This document shows, in pieces, positions 4,736 to 5,437 of a stretch of 5,437 bases of DNA. This DNA comes from Deferribacteraceae bacterium. Its GTDB lineage: Bacteria > Chrysiogenota > Deferribacteres > Deferribacterales > JAISNW01. The position numbers and the translations under genes were made by a program. The stretch spans positions 1 through 5,437 of the forward strand of contig JAISNW010000260.1 of assembly GCA_031276055.1 (NCBI GenBank), given 5' to 3'. The notes beneath the pieces are model-generated. The model did no database searches, was not told the DNA's origin, and saw only the letters and a list, made by a program, of their open reading frames with translations. Numbering within the stretch: the stretch's first letter is position 1; the number at the start of each line of letters is the position of its first letter.

Positions 4736-5437
4736 ATGAATAAATTTACTCAAGCTATAGGCAGCCTCACCTATACGGAAAACGATGCTCTAACTTACAT
4801 ATCCACAGGTTCAGCTATAGTTGATCTTTTCTTTTTAGCAGCCTCGCTTAGAAAAGATGTAGAAGGCTGCCTTGCCCGCATACTCTTTGAGAAGGCTTAC
4901 GCTCAAGACAAAAGCCTTGCCCTGAAAACACTCTTTTATATCCGTGATATTCGCGGCGGACAGGGAGAGCGGAGAACCTTTAGAAATATCTTAAAAGTTT
5001 TGGCGGAGATTGAGCCCGCTTGGTTTAACAAAACCAATTCCAGCGGCGTGAAAAATATCGCCTTAATCCCAGAATTCGGCAGGTGGGATGATCTTTTTAC
5101 CCTCTTATCAACTAGTTTGAAAGAGAGCGTTATTGCCCTTATAAAAGAGCAGTGGGAACTGGATTTAGCCAACGAACGAGAGGGGAAATATTTTAATATC
5201 TCCCTTCTGGCAAAGTGGCTCCCCTCTGAGAATGCATCCAGCAAAGCTGCTAAATATCTAGCTAAAAATATCTATAAAGCTATGGGGGTTGCATCTAAAG
5301 ATTACCGACAAAACCTCTCCCGCCTGCGAAGCGCTTTAGATATTTTAGAGAAGAAACTCTCAAAAAGAGAGTATGACGAGATAGACTATGAAAAACTCCC
5401 TTCCCTAGCCGCTATAAAATACCGCAAAGCGTTTGTC
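4736..5437 (+). CDS. DUF2828 family protein (TROVE/Ro60-related fold), 3' truncated by the window
   Basis: The first 234 codons are present and the frame is open to the right edge. The ATG at 4736 follows GGGAGGTG (4724-4731) at good spacing, so the start is secure. Family-typical blocks appear in order: TENDALTYISTGSAIVDLFF (14-33), FYIRDIRGGQGERRTFRNIL (67-86), IPEFGRWDDL (111-120), SLLAKWLPSEN (156-166), and from 190 a YRQNLSRLRSALDILEKKL stretch leading to LPSLAAIKYRKAF (221-233). This arrangement matches DUF2828. That family resembles the TROVE domain of Ro60/Rsr RNA-binding proteins, with an alpha-helical N-terminal half and a von Willebrand A-like C-terminal half. Only the helical half is visible here. 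No signal peptide is seen, so it is probably cytoplasmic. The biochemical function is not established; RNA binding is an inference from the Ro relationship. It is transcribed divergently from ahbD and looks like the first gene of a rightward unit. Confidence 0.82.
   Translation, partial: MNKFTQAIGSLTYTENDALTYISTGSAIVDLFFLAASLRKDVEGCLARILFEKAYAQDKSLALKTLFYIRDIRGGQGERRTFRNILKVLAEIEPAWFNKTNSSGVKNIALIPEFGRWDDLFTLLSTSLKESVIALIKEQWELDLANEREGKYFNISLLAKWLPSENASSKAAKYLAKNIYKAMGVASKDYRQNLSRLRSALDILEKKLSKREYDEIDYEKLPSLAAIKYRKAFV

Noticed and set aside
4936..5244. Minus-strand open frame of 102 codons
   Set aside because: It lies wholly antisense to the well-conserved DUF2828 coding sequence and has no family resemblance of its own.
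1..5437. CRISPR array, tRNA/rRNA genes, insertion sequence or phage attachment site
   Set aside because: No spaced direct repeats of CRISPR size, no cloverleaf or rRNA segments, and no transposase or terminal inverted repeats were seen; the only tandem array is in-frame coding sequence at 380-487.

Overview
The window fits an anaerobic or microaerophilic bacterium that makes haem by the siroheme-dependent (Ahb) route. The main evidence is an AhbD-type radical SAM haem synthase about 1.6 kb from a CysG-like siroheme synthase. A class I acetyl-CoA hydrolase / succinyl-CoA:acetate CoA-transferase lies between them. The diguanylate-cyclase-like C-terminus also points to a bacterium, not an archaeon. 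Sulfate- or metal-reducing lineages such as Desulfobacterota are compatible, but the taxon cannot be fixed from the sequence alone.

Layout, left to right. (1) Positions 2-586, + strand: the 3' end of a gene entering from the left. Its first ~31 visible residues look like the last helix and strand of a GGDEF domain. A long acidic, proline-rich tail with six tandem hexapeptides follows. (2) Positions 587-749: non-coding, with a short inverted repeat. (3) Positions 750-1916, + strand: a compact fused siroheme synthase (precorrin-2 dehydrogenase plus uroporphyrinogen-III methyltransferase). It lacks the inter-domain dimerisation segment and has drifted methyltransferase motifs. (4) A GC-rich hairpin at 1926-1948 separates it from a convergent two-gene minus-strand unit. 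(5) That unit reads ahbD (4598 to 3525) and then the CoA-transferase (3511 to 1955), 13 nt apart. The CoA-transferase ribosome binding site sits in the gap and touches the ahbD stop. (6) Positions 4599-4735: a divergent intergenic region with a promoter-like sequence and a 12-bp direct repeat at a 22-bp period. (7) Positions 4736-5437, + strand: the N-terminal 234 residues of a DUF2828 protein (related to the TROVE/Ro fold) that runs off the right end.

How the genes may fit together. The siroheme synthase would convert uroporphyrinogen III to siroheme. Siroheme can serve sulfite or nitrite reductases, or be converted by AhbA/B and AhbC (not in this window) to Fe-coproporphyrin III, which AhbD turns into haem b. 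The CoA-transferase, co-transcribed with ahbD, would link acetate and succinyl-CoA. A functional tie to haem is only inferred from the operon. The GGDEF-like and DUF2828 genes have no evident mechanistic link to haem synthesis.

Points most worth a second look: an apparent Cys-to-Ser change at a predicted auxiliary Fe-S ligand of AhbD, the shortened and divergent siroheme synthase, the repeat tail on the GGDEF-like protein, and the DUF2828 gene with its tandem operator-like repeat. No complete novel defence or mobile system is visible.
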